A DNA stretch of 64,000 nucleotides from Paraburkholderia heleia NBRC 101817 (GCF_000739775.1 NZ_BBJH01000026.1:1-64000), one strand, 5' to 3'; positions 46,317-55,743 are shown, counted from the first letter of the stretch. Translations and numbers: made by a program. Notes: generated from the letters alone by a model not told the origin.

Positions 46317-46943
46317 CTAACGGGCGACGATGACCGTCATCTCGGACTCGTACGTGATCTTCACGTGGCTATGGTGCTTGAGGGTCTGCATCACCTCGAT
46401 CAGGTCCGGGCGGCTGACCCGAACGGAGCGCGCGGTGCCCGACTTGTCCACGACGGTCAGCAGGTTGAGCTTGCGATCGACGCCCGTGACCTGCGCCACG
46501 CCGCTGAAGACGCGGAGCACCTGGAAGTTTTCGTTGTCGGCGCCGGAGGAATGCTGGGTAATCTTTGCCGTGTGAGTCAGGCGCGTGACCGCCGCGCCGC
46601 CGGCAGGCGTCAACCCGGTGACGTACGGCTCCATAAAGTGGGTCGTCAGCTTGTCGCCGACCTTGACGACCTTGAGCACGCCGGGATGATCTTTCACACT
46701 GAAGCTCAGGTCGTCGCGGCCCGGCACGGTCACGACGATGAGCGCATTCTTCTGATCGATCAAACTGATGGTGCCGCTTTCCGTGTCGACGGATGCCCCT
46801 GCCGGCATGGCTTCCGAGGCGGCGGAGGCGTCCGTGTCGGCCGCGCGGCAGACGGGCGCCGAGGCGGCAAGCAAGCCGAGGGCCGCCACGGAGAGCGCCA
46901 GGCAGCGCGCGAAAGCAACGCCCGTATTCGATCGATAGAGCAT
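46317..46943 (-). CDS. Secreted hypothetical protein with two internal repeats
   Basis: Product of 208 residues. Signal peptide about 1-36 (ARCLALSVAALGLLAASAP, cut after CRA). The mature part seems to be two copies of a beta-rich unit of about 55 residues: GTISLIDQKNALIVVTVPG with KVVKVGDKLTTHF (about 55-105), and AQVTGVDRKLNLLTVVDKSG with HHSHVKITYE (about 150-205). No family is recognised. ATG 46943 has AAGGGGA in front, which is better than the upstream in-frame ATG (47042). Separate from the operon that ends at 47075. Confidence 0.65.
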   Translation of the reverse strand: MLYRSNTGVAFARCLALSVAALGLLAASAPVCRAADTDASAASEAMPAGASVDTESGTISLIDQKNALIVVTVPGRDDLSFSVKDHPGVLKVVKVGDKLTTHFMEPYVTGLTPAGGAAVTRLTHTAKITQHSSGADNENFQVLRVFSGVAQVTGVDRKLNLLTVVDKSGTARSVRVSRPDLIEVMQTLKHHSHVKITYESEMTVIVAR

Positions 46944-47074
46944 GGTAGTCCCCTTGAAGCGATCAGGTGCCGCGCTTGCTGCGCCGGTCAGAGACCATGG
47001 CGTGTGCTCTCGCAGCCTAGCACTGCAGAACGCCCCGGCCATCGGACTTTGGTCCTATACGATCCAGGCTGCGC

Positions 47075-47959
47075 CTAACGTGCGAAGGCCGCCGCGCAGC
47101 TCGCCGGCGCCTGCCCCGGCACCGGCGAGCGGAACGTGAACAAGCCGCCCGCCAGCGGCTGTTTCTCGCGTTCGGCTGCCGTGAGTCCCTTCCACGCGGT
47201 GGAAACGTATACGGTCTTCATATCGTCCCCGCCGAACGCGAGCTTCGTGATGTTCGCGCAAGGAAACGCAACCTGATCGACCCGTTCGCCTTCGGGCGAA
47301 TAACGGTCGATGCGCCAGCCGCCGAACAGCGCGACCCACACGTAGCCCTCGGCGTCCACCGCCATGCCGTCCGGGTGCCCGTCGCCGGCAATTGCGGTGA
47401 AGACGCGCTTGCCCGACAGCGTGCCGTCAATCGCCACATCGAACGCATACACGACGCGGCGCATCGTGTCGTTGTGATAGAGCGTGCAGCCGTCCGGGCT
47501 CATGGCCGGGCCGTTGGTGATCACGTAGCCGCTGTCCTGGGCGCTCACCGCCGCGCCTGCGTCCACGCGATACAGCGTGCCGCTCGGCGCTTGCTCGGCG
47601 TCGTCCATCGAGCCGAACCACAGGCGTCCGCGCGCATCGGCGAAACCGTCGTTGAGGCGATTGCCCGGCAAATGCGGCTCGACGTCCACCAGCTTGTCGA
47701 ATTCCCCGCTCGCGGCGTCGAAACGATACAGGCCGTCAGGCAGGCCGCACACGAAAATCCGCTCGCCCAGCGGCGCGACGAAGCCGACCTGGTCGGGCGC
47801 GTACCACGTCGTGCGCTCCCCGGTCGCGACCACCAGACGATGAATCCGGCGGCCCTCGATGTCGACGAAATAGACTGCGTTTTCCGCGGCCTGCCACAGC
47901 GGCCCCTCGCCAAGCTCCGCGCCGATCGGCCATACGCACACGGGATGCGACATTGTCAT
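47075..47959 (-). CDS. SMP-30/gluconolactonase-family sugar lactonase (probable xylonolactonase)
   Basis: Product of 294 residues, six-bladed propeller family. Metal-binding positions are seen in LGEGPLW (Glu18), NRLNDGF, ITNGPAMSPDG and GHPDGMAVDAEG. Such enzymes open aldonolactones to aldonic acids. It overlaps the stop of the preceding SDR gene by four bases (ATGA), and that SDR resembles Caulobacter xylose dehydrogenase, so D-xylonolactone is the likeliest substrate; arabinonolactone is an alternative. Last gene of a seven-gene operon. Confidence 0.82.
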   Translation of the reverse strand: MTMSHPVCVWPIGAELGEGPLWQAAENAVYFVDIEGRRIHRLVVATGERTTWYAPDQVGFVAPLGERIFVCGLPDGLYRFDAASGEFDKLVDVEPHLPGNRLNDGFADARGRLWFGSMDDAEQAPSGTLYRVDAGAAVSAQDSGYVITNGPAMSPDGCTLYHNDTMRRVVYAFDVAIDGTLSGKRVFTAIAGDGHPDGMAVDAEGYVWVALFGGWRIDRYSPEGERVDQVAFPCANITKLAFGGDDMKTVYVSTAWKGLTAAEREKQPLAGGLFTFRSPVPGQAPASCAAAFAR

Positions 47960-48723
47960 TCTCCGTACCATCCCGCGTCGACGAAGTAGTCGCGCCCGGA
48001 GCAGCGCGAGGCGTCGTCGGATGCGAGAAACAAGGCCATGCGGGCGACGTGCTCGGGCTCGATGCGCAGCCGCAGACACTGACCCGCGACCACTTTCGCC
48101 TCGCTCTCCGGCGTTTGCCACAGATTCATCTGCCGCGGCGTTTTCACGGCGCCCGGGATAATGCAGTTCACGCGAATGCCCGCGCCGCCCAGATCGCGCG
48201 CAAGACCGCGCGTCAGACCTTCGATGCCGGCTTTGGCGGTCAGGTAGATCGGCAGGTTCGGCAAGGCGACGTGCCACGACACCGAACCGAAGTTCAGGAT
48301 CACGCCGCGTCCCGCCTGGCGCATGCCCCTCGCGGCGGCCTGCGCGCAGAAGAACTGGTGACGCAGGTTCACGGCGATACGCCCGTCCCAGTAGCTTGCG
48401 GTCAGCTCGCCGATATCATGGCGATCGTCGTTGCCTGCATTGTTCACGAGCACGTCGATGGGTCCCGCGGCATCGACGATCGACGCGAACACGCTTTCGA
48501 TGGCGTCTACGCTGCACAGGTCGCAGCGCTTGAACAGCGGCGGATGCTTCGCATCGCGAAGCTTCTCCTGGAGAGCCAGCGAATCGTGTTCGGCCACGTC
48601 GAGGAAGAACACGCGCGCGCCCTGCTGCGCGAAGGCCTCCACGACCGCAGCGCCAATCCCGCTGCCGCCGCCGGTGATAACGACGGTTTTATCCGCCAGG
48701 CTCGGATAGATTGCGTACGACAT
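47956..48723 (-). CDS. SDR sugar dehydrogenase, D-xylose 1-dehydrogenase-like
   Basis: Product of 255 residues from ATG 48723. The N terminus SYAIYPSLADKTVVITGGGSGIGAA, the segments FKRCDL, LVNNAGNDDRHDIGELTASYWDGRIAVNLRHQFFC and FGSVSWHVALPNLPIYLTAKAGIEG, and the C terminus ASRCSGRDYFVDAGW closely follow NAD-dependent xylose dehydrogenase of Caulobacter crescentus as I remember it. Catalytic Ser, Tyr and Lys lie in the SVSWH...YLTAK stretch. It would oxidise xylose to xylonolactone, the first step of the Weimberg/Dahms routes. Coupled to the lactonase by an ATGA overlap and 88 bases after a GH3 glycosidase that could supply the free sugar. Confidence 0.8.
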   Translation of the reverse strand: MSYAIYPSLADKTVVITGGGSGIGAAVVEAFAQQGARVFFLDVAEHDSLALQEKLRDAKHPPLFKRCDLCSVDAIESVFASIVDAAGPIDVLVNNAGNDDRHDIGELTASYWDGRIAVNLRHQFFCAQAAARGMRQAGRGVILNFGSVSWHVALPNLPIYLTAKAGIEGLTRGLARDLGGAGIRVNCIIPGAVKTPRQMNLWQTPESEAKVVAGQCLRLRIEPEHVARMALFLASDDASRCSGRDYFVDAGWYGE

Positions 48724-48811
48724 CAGATATTCCAGTGTTGACTTGTCAGAACCCAAACAGGGCGGCGAGCCGCAGACGACTCGCCGCCCTGCGCTGCCGC
48801 TTTCGTTCCCG

Positions 48812-51220
48812 TTACGACACGACCTCGACGGCGCTCAGCATACGCCAGTCGCGCGCAAGCGTGCGCGTTGCGTTGCCCACCACGGTGACCGTGCCGCTTA
48901 GATGAATGTCGCGGCTCGAACTGCCCACCATCAAATCGAACTTGCCCGGCTCGACGATGCGCTCGCCGCGTGCGTCGGTGAAGTTGAGCATATCGACGGG
49001 CAGCTTCACGTTCACGCGAGTGCGCGCGTCCGCCGCGAGCGGCACGCGTGCAAACGCCTTGAGTTCGCGTACCGGACGTGCCGCCGAAGCGTGCTGATCG
49101 CGCACGTAAATCTGCACGACCTCCGTGCCGTCGCGCGAACCGATGTTCTCAAGCGCGAAACTCAGCTCGACCGTGCCGTCGTCGAGCGGGACTTCGCGTT
49201 GCGCCACCGCGAGATCGCCGTAACGGAACTGGGTGTAGCCGAGGCCGAAACCAAACGGATAGCGGCTTCCGAAGTGGTAGGCGATCGGCGTGCCCGCGCT
49301 CTTGAGGCGATGGTTGTATACATACGGCACGGCCCCTGCGCTCTTCGGCACGGACAGCGGCAGACGGCCGCTGAAATCGGCGCGGCCCACCAGCAGATCG
49401 GCAAGCGCCTCGGCGCCGCGCTCGCCCGGCGCAAACGCCATGATCTGCGCGGCAATGCGATCTTCGAGGCCGCCCAGGTTGTACGGCCGGCCGCCCGTCA
49501 TCACGACGACCGTAGGCGTGCCGCTCTCGACCACGGCCTCGAGCAGTTGCAGTTGCACGCCCGGGAGTTCCAGGCTGTCCGTATCGGAGCCTTCGCCCAC
49601 CGTGCCGGACTGGAACAGGCCCGCCAGATCGCCGACGAACACGACGGCCACGTCTGCTTTGCGCGCGGCTTCGACCGCCTCGGGAATCGCTTCGGTATCC
49701 TTGCTGATCAGCTCGTCGCGGTTGGCGGCACCGCTCAGATCGAGCGAGACATCGCCCGGGAACACCGGCGCGCCCGCACGGCGGGTCTTGATGATGTCGC
49801 AACCCTTGGCGTGCACCACACGCGGCTCGCCCAGCAGCGCGCGCAATGCGCCCAATGGCGTGGCGATCGAAGCAACCGACTGCTCGCCCGAATTGATGAG
49901 GTGCACCGGGAAGCTGTAGCCGGCGAGCAGCGCGAGCGGGTCGTCGGCGGTCGGACCGATCACCGCGATTTTCTCCACGCCACTGGCGTTCAACGGCAGC
50001 ACGCCGCCTTCATTGCGCAGCAATACGGCCGATTCGAGCGCGACCTGATACGCCGTATCGGCCGCCGCCGTGCCTTTCACATCCACGCGTTCGGGATCCA
50101 CATACGGATTCTCGAAAAGGCCAAGGCGGAACTTCGTGCTCAACACGCGCGACACGGCGGTGTCGATCGTCGCTTCGGTGATCTCGCCGCGATCGAGCGC
50201 CTCTTTCAGATGAACCGCGCACTCGTGCCCCGGCAACTCGACGTCGAGTCCCGAATTGAACGCGAGCGCCGCCGCCGACGCGCTGTCGTGCGCCACCGCG
50301 TGATGGCTGTAGAGCAGGTCGACGGCAGCATAGTCCGCCACGACGAGCCCCTCGAAACCCCATTTCTCGCGCAGCGTGTCGTGCAGCAACGTGCGGTCCG
50401 CATGGCAGGGCACGCCGTCGATATCGTGGTACGCCGGCATGATCGAGCCCGCGTGCGCGAGCTTGACCGCCATTTCGAACGGCAGCAGGAACACGTCGTT
50501 CAACTCGCGCGGCCCGACATGCACGGGCGCATGATTGCGGGCGCCTTCGCTCGCCGAGTGGCCGACGAAGTGTTTGAGCGTGGCGAGCACGTCGCGCCGC
50601 TCGCCTTGCAGACCGTTCACGTAGTGACACGCGAGCACGCCTACCAGATACGGGTCTTCGCCGAGCGTTTCCTCGGTGCGGCCCCAGCGCGGATCGCGCG
50701 AGACGTCGAGCACGGGAGCCAGGCCCTGGTGGCAGCCGATCGAGCGCGCCTGCTCGCCGATGATGCGCCCCACTTCGCCCACGAGGCTCGGGTTCCACGT
50801 CGCCGCGTAGTTCAGCGGCGAGGGAAACAGCGTGGCGTCCTTGATCATCAGGCCCACGAGGCATTCTTCGTGCGACATGACGGGAATGCCCAGGCGCGTG
50901 TCTTCGACCATCTTGCGCTGCAATTCGTTGAGCGCGCGCACGCCCTCTTTGGGATCGACCGTGTGCGTGCCGAGCGGACGCGTAATCTGCCCAAGACCGT
51001 ATTGGAGAATCTGGTCCACCGTGAGGCTGTTGGCGCTTTGCGCGAAATCGATACTGCGCGCCTTGTGTTCGCCGTCGGCCGAGAGCACCAGCCACGCGGC
51101 GTGAAGCTGGGCAATTTTTTCGTCGAGCGTCATGCGCGCGAGCAGGTCCGCCACGCGCTGCGCGGTCGGTGCGTCGGAGCGGCGGTAAAGCGGTATCTCG
51201 GTGGTGTGTTCAAGCGACAT
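48812..51220 (-). CDS. GH3 glycosidase (beta-xylosidase/beta-glucosidase)
   Basis: Product of 802 residues, three-part GH3 layout: barrel domain (about 20-340) with the nucleophile Asp about 296 in LVVADYAAVD and RDPRWGRTEETLGEDP; alpha/beta sandwich (about 400-640) with EGSDTDSLELPG and TGGRPYNLGG; and a C-terminal fibronectin-III-like domain (about 680-760). No signal peptide is visible, so it acts on imported oligosaccharides. Its place between a sugar ABC transporter and xylose-oxidising enzymes favours beta-xylosidase activity, but GH3 specificity cannot be assigned from sequence alone. Confidence 0.87.
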   Translation of the reverse strand: MSLEHTTEIPLYRRSDAPTAQRVADLLARMTLDEKIAQLHAAWLVLSADGEHKARSIDFAQSANSLTVDQILQYGLGQITRPLGTHTVDPKEGVRALNELQRKMVEDTRLGIPVMSHEECLVGLMIKDATLFPSPLNYAATWNPSLVGEVGRIIGEQARSIGCHQGLAPVLDVSRDPRWGRTEETLGEDPYLVGVLACHYVNGLQGERRDVLATLKHFVGHSASEGARNHAPVHVGPRELNDVFLLPFEMAVKLAHAGSIMPAYHDIDGVPCHADRTLLHDTLREKWGFEGLVVADYAAVDLLYSHHAVAHDSASAAALAFNSGLDVELPGHECAVHLKEALDRGEITEATIDTAVSRVLSTKFRLGLFENPYVDPERVDVKGTAAADTAYQVALESAVLLRNEGGVLPLNASGVEKIAVIGPTADDPLALLAGYSFPVHLINSGEQSVASIATPLGALRALLGEPRVVHAKGCDIIKTRRAGAPVFPGDVSLDLSGAANRDELISKDTEAIPEAVEAARKADVAVVFVGDLAGLFQSGTVGEGSDTDSLELPGVQLQLLEAVVESGTPTVVVMTGGRPYNLGGLEDRIAAQIMAFAPGERGAEALADLLVGRADFSGRLPLSVPKSAGAVPYVYNHRLKSAGTPIAYHFGSRYPFGFGLGYTQFRYGDLAVAQREVPLDDGTVELSFALENIGSRDGTEVVQIYVRDQHASAARPVRELKAFARVPLAADARTRVNVKLPVDMLNFTDARGERIVEPGKFDLMVGSSSRDIHLSGTVTVVGNATRTLARDWRMLSAVEVVS

Positions 51221-51330
51221 GGCTTCACTCCCTGGTATTGCACGAGCCGGCGTTTTTTTCTTGCCGTCTGTTTAGTTGTGCTTTTTTTAAAATGGCGTTG
51301 CGCAGGCGCGCGGCGAAAGACGTGCTCGGC

Positions 51331-52461
51331 CTAGATGAGACGGCGCAGCGCCATATCGTGATCGTCGAACACGTGGCAGGCCTCGGCTGGCAGCGCAAGC
51401 CTGACCACTTCATCGTGTGTCAACGCGCTGTCGCCCGGCACCTTGGCGATCAATGTCGCCGCTACCGGGCCGGTCTGCGTCGCGTGGATATAGCTGTGCT
51501 CGCCCATGTGCTCCACGAGCTTCACGCGGCACGCCAGCGTCTGTTCGTGGCGCGCGTCGCCGGCCACACGCAAATGCTCCGGGCGCACACCGAGCGTCAC
51601 CTTCATGCCGGCGCGCGCACGCGAGCCGTCCACGCTCGCACGCACGCGCTCGCCGCTTTGCAGGTCGATGTCCACGCCGCCATCGTCGCCGCCCACCACC
51701 GTGCCCGCGAAGAAGTTCATCTTCGGCGAGCCGATGAAGCCCGCGACAAACCGGCTCTTCGGATGGTGATACAGGTCGAGCGGCGCCCCCACCTGCGCGA
51801 CGCTGCCGTGCCGCTCCATGTTGTCGCCCGCCTGCAGAAGCACGATGCGATCGGCCAGCGCCATGGCCTCAACCTGATCGTGCGTCACGTACACGGCGCT
51901 CGCCTCGCTGAACTCGCGATGCAGACGCGCGATCTCGGTGCGCGTCTGCACGCGCAGCGCCGCGTCGAGATTCGACAGCGGCTCGTCGAACAGGAACACG
52001 CCCGGCTCGCGCACGATCGCGCGCCCGATCGCCACGCGCTGGCGCTGGCCGCCCGATAGCGCCGCGGGGCGGCGTTCGAGATAGCTGTCGAGCTGCAGTG
52101 CGGCGGCGGCGCTGCGCACCTTCTTGTCGATGATTGCCTTGTCGACTTTCGCCTGGCGCAGACCGAATGCCATGTTCTCGTACACGCTCATATGCGGATA
52201 GAGCGCGTAGTTCTGGAACACCATCGCGACCTTGCGCTTCGCGGGTTCGACCTCGTTCATCCGTTCACCGTCGATGCGCAGTTCGCCGTCGGTAATCGAT
52301 TCGAGCCCGGCGATCATGCGCAGCAGTGTGGACTTGCCGCAGCCCGACGGGCCGAGGAACACGCAGAATTCGTTCTTGCCGACTTCGAGGTTGGCGTCGC
52401 GGATCACCGCGTTGCCGCTCGCGTAGGCTTTCTGTACGTTATTGAGGGAAATGCTTGCCAT
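51331..52461 (-). CDS. Sugar ABC transporter ATPase (MalK/UgpC type), operon I
   Basis: Product of 376 residues. Walker A GPSGCGKST (37-45), Q-loop VFQNYALYPHMSVYENMAFGL, signature LSGGQRQRVAIGRAIV and Walker B VFLFDEPLSNLDAALR are intact. The C-terminal OB/TOBE domain (about 240-370) is typical of CUT1 importers. It drives the two permeases encoded just upstream. About 110 bases separate it from the GH3 gene. Confidence 0.93.
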   Translation of the reverse strand: MASISLNNVQKAYASGNAVIRDANLEVGKNEFCVFLGPSGCGKSTLLRMIAGLESITDGELRIDGERMNEVEPAKRKVAMVFQNYALYPHMSVYENMAFGLRQAKVDKAIIDKKVRSAAAALQLDSYLERRPAALSGGQRQRVAIGRAIVREPGVFLFDEPLSNLDAALRVQTRTEIARLHREFSEASAVYVTHDQVEAMALADRIVLLQAGDNMERHGSVAQVGAPLDLYHHPKSRFVAGFIGSPKMNFFAGTVVGGDDGGVDIDLQSGERVRASVDGSRARAGMKVTLGVRPEHLRVAGDARHEQTLACRVKLVEHMGEHSYIHATQTGPVAATLIAKVPGDSALTHDEVVRLALPAEACHVFDDHDMALRRLI

Positions 52462-52506
52462 ATCGATTTATGCGAAATTCGGTTAGCGATGCGGATCAGC
52501 CCTGAA

Positions 52507-53337
52507 TCAGCCCTTGAGCGAGCCGGCCATCATCCCCTTGATCACGCGCTCTTGACCGAACGCGTAGGCAGCGATCAACGGCAACGACGTGAGCACGAGA
52601 ACAGACAGCATCGAGGGTATGTTCGATGCGTATTGCCCCATGAAGTCCCAGATAGCGAGGGGCAGCGTCCGGTGCTCGGACGTCGACGTGAGCATGTACG
52701 CGAAGATGAACTCGTTCCAGAGACCAATGCCGTTGAAGATCGCCACCGTGGCGAGCCCCGGCCCCGAAAGCGGGAAGAAAATACGCCAGAAAATGCGGAA
52801 CGGACTGCAGCCGTCGAGTTGCGCGGCTTCTTCGAGCTCGCGCGGAATCTGCCGCATGAACTCGGTCAGGATGAAGATCGACACCGGCAGGCTGAGCGCC
52901 ACATACGGCCCGAGCAGTGCGAACTGCGTATCGTAGAGACCGAGGTTGCGCGTCAGCAGATAGATCGGCACCAGCGTGGCATGCAGCGGCACAATCATGC
53001 CGGCGACCACGAGACCGAAGAGCAGCTTGTTCAGCCTGAAGCGCATGCGCGCAAACACATAGGCCGCCATCGCGCTGATGACGACGATCAGCGCGACCGA
53101 CACGCCCACCGTAAACAGGCTGTTACGGAAATACGTGAAGAACGGCCCCTGCAGCACGGCCGCGTAATTGCCCCAGTACAGATGGCTCGGCGGCGCCCAC
53201 ACGGAAGTCGAGAACGTCTCTTCCTGGCTCTTGAAGCTCGACACGACCATGAAAATGAACGGGACCGTCGTGACCGCCAGCCAGATCAGCGCGAGGATCG
53301 GAATCGTTACCCGGGGGAAGCGGAATTTCTTGTTCAT
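52507..53337 (-). CDS. Sugar ABC permease (MalG type), operon I
   Basis: Inner-membrane subunit of 276 residues with six helices. The EAA loop that contacts the ATPase reads ELEEAAQLDGCSPFRIFWRIFFPLSGPGLA near residue 165. Separated from the MalF-type partner by three bases, so translation is probably coupled. It forms the CUT1 importer with the 305-residue permease, the ATPase and the binding protein of the same operon. Confidence 0.92.
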   Translation of the reverse strand: MNKKFRFPRVTIPILALIWLAVTTVPFIFMVVSSFKSQEETFSTSVWAPPSHLYWGNYAAVLQGPFFTYFRNSLFTVGVSVALIVVISAMAAYVFARMRFRLNKLLFGLVVAGMIVPLHATLVPIYLLTRNLGLYDTQFALLGPYVALSLPVSIFILTEFMRQIPRELEEAAQLDGCSPFRIFWRIFFPLSGPGLATVAIFNGIGLWNEFIFAYMLTSTSEHRTLPLAIWDFMGQYASNIPSMLSVLVLTSLPLIAAYAFGQERVIKGMMAGSLKG

Positions 53338-53340
53338 GGT

Positions 53341-54258
53341 TCAAACCTCGGTTGCGTAGCGGCGCGTAAAGTACATCGACACCGCGGCCACGGCGATGAC
53401 AATCAGGAACATCGCCGAGCCGATGGTGCTGCCGTAGCCGAGCTGGAACGAACTGAACACCGTGCGATACATATAGGTGGCCATCACCTCGGACGAGCCC
53501 TCGGGGCCGCCGCCCGTCATGACGAAGACGAGATCGAAGTAACGCAGCGAGCCGAGCACGGAAAGGATCACGGCCGTGCGCACCGTGCCCTGCAGATGCG
53601 GCAGCTTGATGCGCCAAAAGATGGTCCACTCGGAAGCGCCGTCGAGCAGCGCGGCCTCGTTGACCTCGGCCGGCATCGACGAGAGGCCGGCGAGGAACAG
53701 AATCATGTAGAAAGGCGCGTTCTGCCAGATGATCACGGCGATGGTCGCGCCCAGCGAGAAGTGCGGGTCGCCCAGCCAGTCCTTCGCGAGACCATCGAGC
53801 CCGAATGCCTGCAGCGCAACGTTCAGAGGTCCGAAATTCGGATCGTAGATTTGCTTGAACAGCACGCCGATCGCCACGCTCGACATGAGCAGCGGCAGGA
53901 AATAGAGCACCTTGAGCACGCGCGAGCCACGGCCGGCCTTTTCCAGCAGTACGGCGAGCGCGAGCGCGACAGGCAGCTGAATGACGATCGAGGCGAGCGC
54001 GAGAATCACGTTGTTCTTGAGCGATTGCCAGAACACGGTGTCATGGGCGAGCCGCGCCCAGTTCGCGAGCCCCGTATAGCGGGCCGTATTGCCGAGGCCA
54101 TTCCAGTCGAGCAGCGACAGCCGCAAGCTGGAAACGAGCGGATAAAGCAGGAACACGGCCAGCAGCAGCAGCGCCGGCGCAAGAAACACGACCGTGACGA
54201 GCGTTTGCGAGGAAAGCTTCAGCCGGCGTTCGGGAGTAGCGGAAAGTACGATATTCAC
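53341..54258 (-). CDS. Sugar ABC permease (MalF type), operon I
   Basis: Product of 305 residues with six predicted helices and the EAA motif EVNEAALLDGASEWTIFWRIKLPHLQG near residue 205. Partner of the MalG-type protein downstream. A long stem-loop separates it from the binding-protein gene upstream, the usual place for reducing permease output relative to the abundant receptor. Confidence 0.92.
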   Translation of the reverse strand: MNIVLSATPERRLKLSSQTLVTVVFLAPALLLLAVFLLYPLVSSLRLSLLDWNGLGNTARYTGLANWARLAHDTVFWQSLKNNVILALASIVIQLPVALALAVLLEKAGRGSRVLKVLYFLPLLMSSVAIGVLFKQIYDPNFGPLNVALQAFGLDGLAKDWLGDPHFSLGATIAVIIWQNAPFYMILFLAGLSSMPAEVNEAALLDGASEWTIFWRIKLPHLQGTVRTAVILSVLGSLRYFDLVFVMTGGGPEGSSEVMATYMYRTVFSSFQLGYGSTIGSAMFLIVIAVAAVSMYFTRRYATEV

Positions 54259-54314
54259 GAGCTTGTCTGCCGGCTGGCCCCCTGCGGCGCCAGCCGGACT
54301 TTTCCTGAGTGTCA

Positions 54315-54390
54315 GGGCTGTTCACATCAATCCTCACGCCTGGTCCTTCTGGCGGCCAGCGCAAGCCCGTTATGAATGTGAACAGGCCCT
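54315..54390 (-). promoter_or_regulatory. Long stem-loop between binding-protein and permease genes
   Basis: Outer arms AGGGCCTGTTCACAT and ATGTGAACAGCCCT (one bulge) enclose an inner CTGG/CCAG hairpin. It starts six bases after the binding-protein stop. It may stabilise the upstream mRNA or attenuate transcription into the permease genes. Confidence 0.65.
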
Positions 54391-54395
54391 AAAGA

Positions 54396-55691
54396 TCAAC
54401 CGCCCTTCTTCGAAGCGGCTTCCATTTGCTGCGCGGCCGCCTCAGGCGTCAGCGACAGACCGAACAGCGCCTGCGTCGTGTCCTTGTGCAGTTCGCCCAA
54501 CGCCGGCGGCAGCGCCTGGTCGTACCAGAGCTGCACGCTCGGCGCCGCAGCAAGCAGTTGCTGCAGACGCTGCGTGAACGGGTCGTCGATCTTGACGTTG
54601 TTGACCGGCGGGAGCTTGTGGTCATCCGACGCGCGCGCCTGCATCGCCTGGTCGTCGGTCAGCGCCTGGATCAGCTTGAACGCGGCGTCCGGCGTCTTGC
54701 ATTCGGTCGAGATGCTCAGGAAGCCGTCGCCCACCGTGCCGATCAGGTCGCGCGGATCGCCCTTGCCGCCCGGCACGCTCGGGAACGGGAAGAAGTCGAG
54801 ATCCTTCGAGAACCCCGGATTTTCGTTCGCGATCGTCGAAGCTTCCCAGGCGCCCATCAGCTCCATCGCGGCCTTGCCCGAATACAGCAGACGGCGCGAA
54901 GCACCCGAGTCATAGTCGAGACCGTTGATGCCCGGCGCAAACGCGCCAGCCTTCACGAGCTCCTGGATACGCTTGCCGGCTTCGATGAACGCCGGATCTT
55001 CGAAGCCCTTGCCCTTTCCTGCGATGGCGTCGCTCACGACTTGCGGACCACCGATACGGTCGACGAGGTACATGTAGTACATCGAGCCCGTCCACTTGTT
55101 CTTGTTCGCGAGCGAGAACGCGGCCACGTTGTGCTGCTTCAGCACATCGACGACGTGCATCAGCTCATCCCACGTCCTGGGCGGCGTGATGCCGTACTTC
55201 TTGAACACTTCCTTGTTGTAGAAGATCACCGCGGCCGCCGCGTTTTCGGCAGCCACACCGTAGGTCTTGCCGCCGAACGTCGTCACGCTCCACGACGACT
55301 GCATGAAGCGGTTGCGAAACGCCGGGTCCTTGTTCAGGTACGGCGTGAGGTCCACGATCTGACCGGATTTCACATATTCCTGCAGGCCGCCGCCCCCCCA
55401 GTTCTCAAACACGCACGGCGGCTGGTTCGCACCGAAAGCGACCTTCAGCTTCGTCTTGTAGGCCTCGTTCAGAACGTGCGAATTCTCGACCTTGTAGCCC
55501 GGATCGGCTTTTTCGAAGCGCTCCGAGGCGTCGCGGATGATCTTGCTCGACGACGCATTGGTCTGCTGATCCCAAACCGTAATCGTCCTGGTGTCCGCCG
55601 CGACGGCGTTCGAAACGACGGCCGACAGTGAAAACGCCAATGCGGTGGCGCCGACTATCGCCCGTGCCTTGGAGAAACCTGGGTACGCCAT
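54396..55691 (-). CDS. Sugar ABC transporter binding protein, operon I
   Basis: Periplasmic receptor of 431 residues. Signal peptide about 1-32 (ARAIVGATALAFSLSAVVSNAVAA). SBP type 1 features: TITVWDQQTNASSSKIIRDASERFEKADPGYKVE, YGVAAENAAAAVIFYNKEVFKKYGI, LLYSGKAAMELMGAWEAS and DAAFKLIQALTDDQAM. ATG 55691 has GAGGGGAC ahead. It is the first gene of the operon, behind a promoter overlapped by two AACGTT elements. The ligand is probably a short xyloside or glucoside, judged only from the enzymes encoded downstream. Confidence 0.9.
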   Translation of the reverse strand: MAYPGFSKARAIVGATALAFSLSAVVSNAVAADTRTITVWDQQTNASSSKIIRDASERFEKADPGYKVENSHVLNEAYKTKLKVAFGANQPPCVFENWGGGGLQEYVKSGQIVDLTPYLNKDPAFRNRFMQSSWSVTTFGGKTYGVAAENAAAAVIFYNKEVFKKYGITPPRTWDELMHVVDVLKQHNVAAFSLANKNKWTGSMYYMYLVDRIGGPQVVSDAIAGKGKGFEDPAFIEAGKRIQELVKAGAFAPGINGLDYDSGASRRLLYSGKAAMELMGAWEASTIANENPGFSKDLDFFPFPSVPGGKGDPRDLIGTVGDGFLSISTECKTPDAAFKLIQALTDDQAMQARASDDHKLPPVNNVKIDDPFTQRLQQLLAAAPSVQLWYDQALPPALGELHKDTTQALFGLSLTPEAAAQQMEAASKKGG

Positions 55692-55743
55692 GTTTGTGTC
55701 CCCTCTTTAGGAATTTTGAGAGCTACCTGAGTTATCTGCGGGT

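Noticed and set aside
48902..51334. 810-residue plus-strand frame opposite GH3
   Set aside because: Antisense shadow; the GH3 catalytic motifs are on the minus strand.
52192..54375. 727-residue plus-strand frame opposite the operon I transporter genes
   Set aside because: Extremely Arg/His/Glu-rich shadow of three well-supported transporter genes on the other strand.
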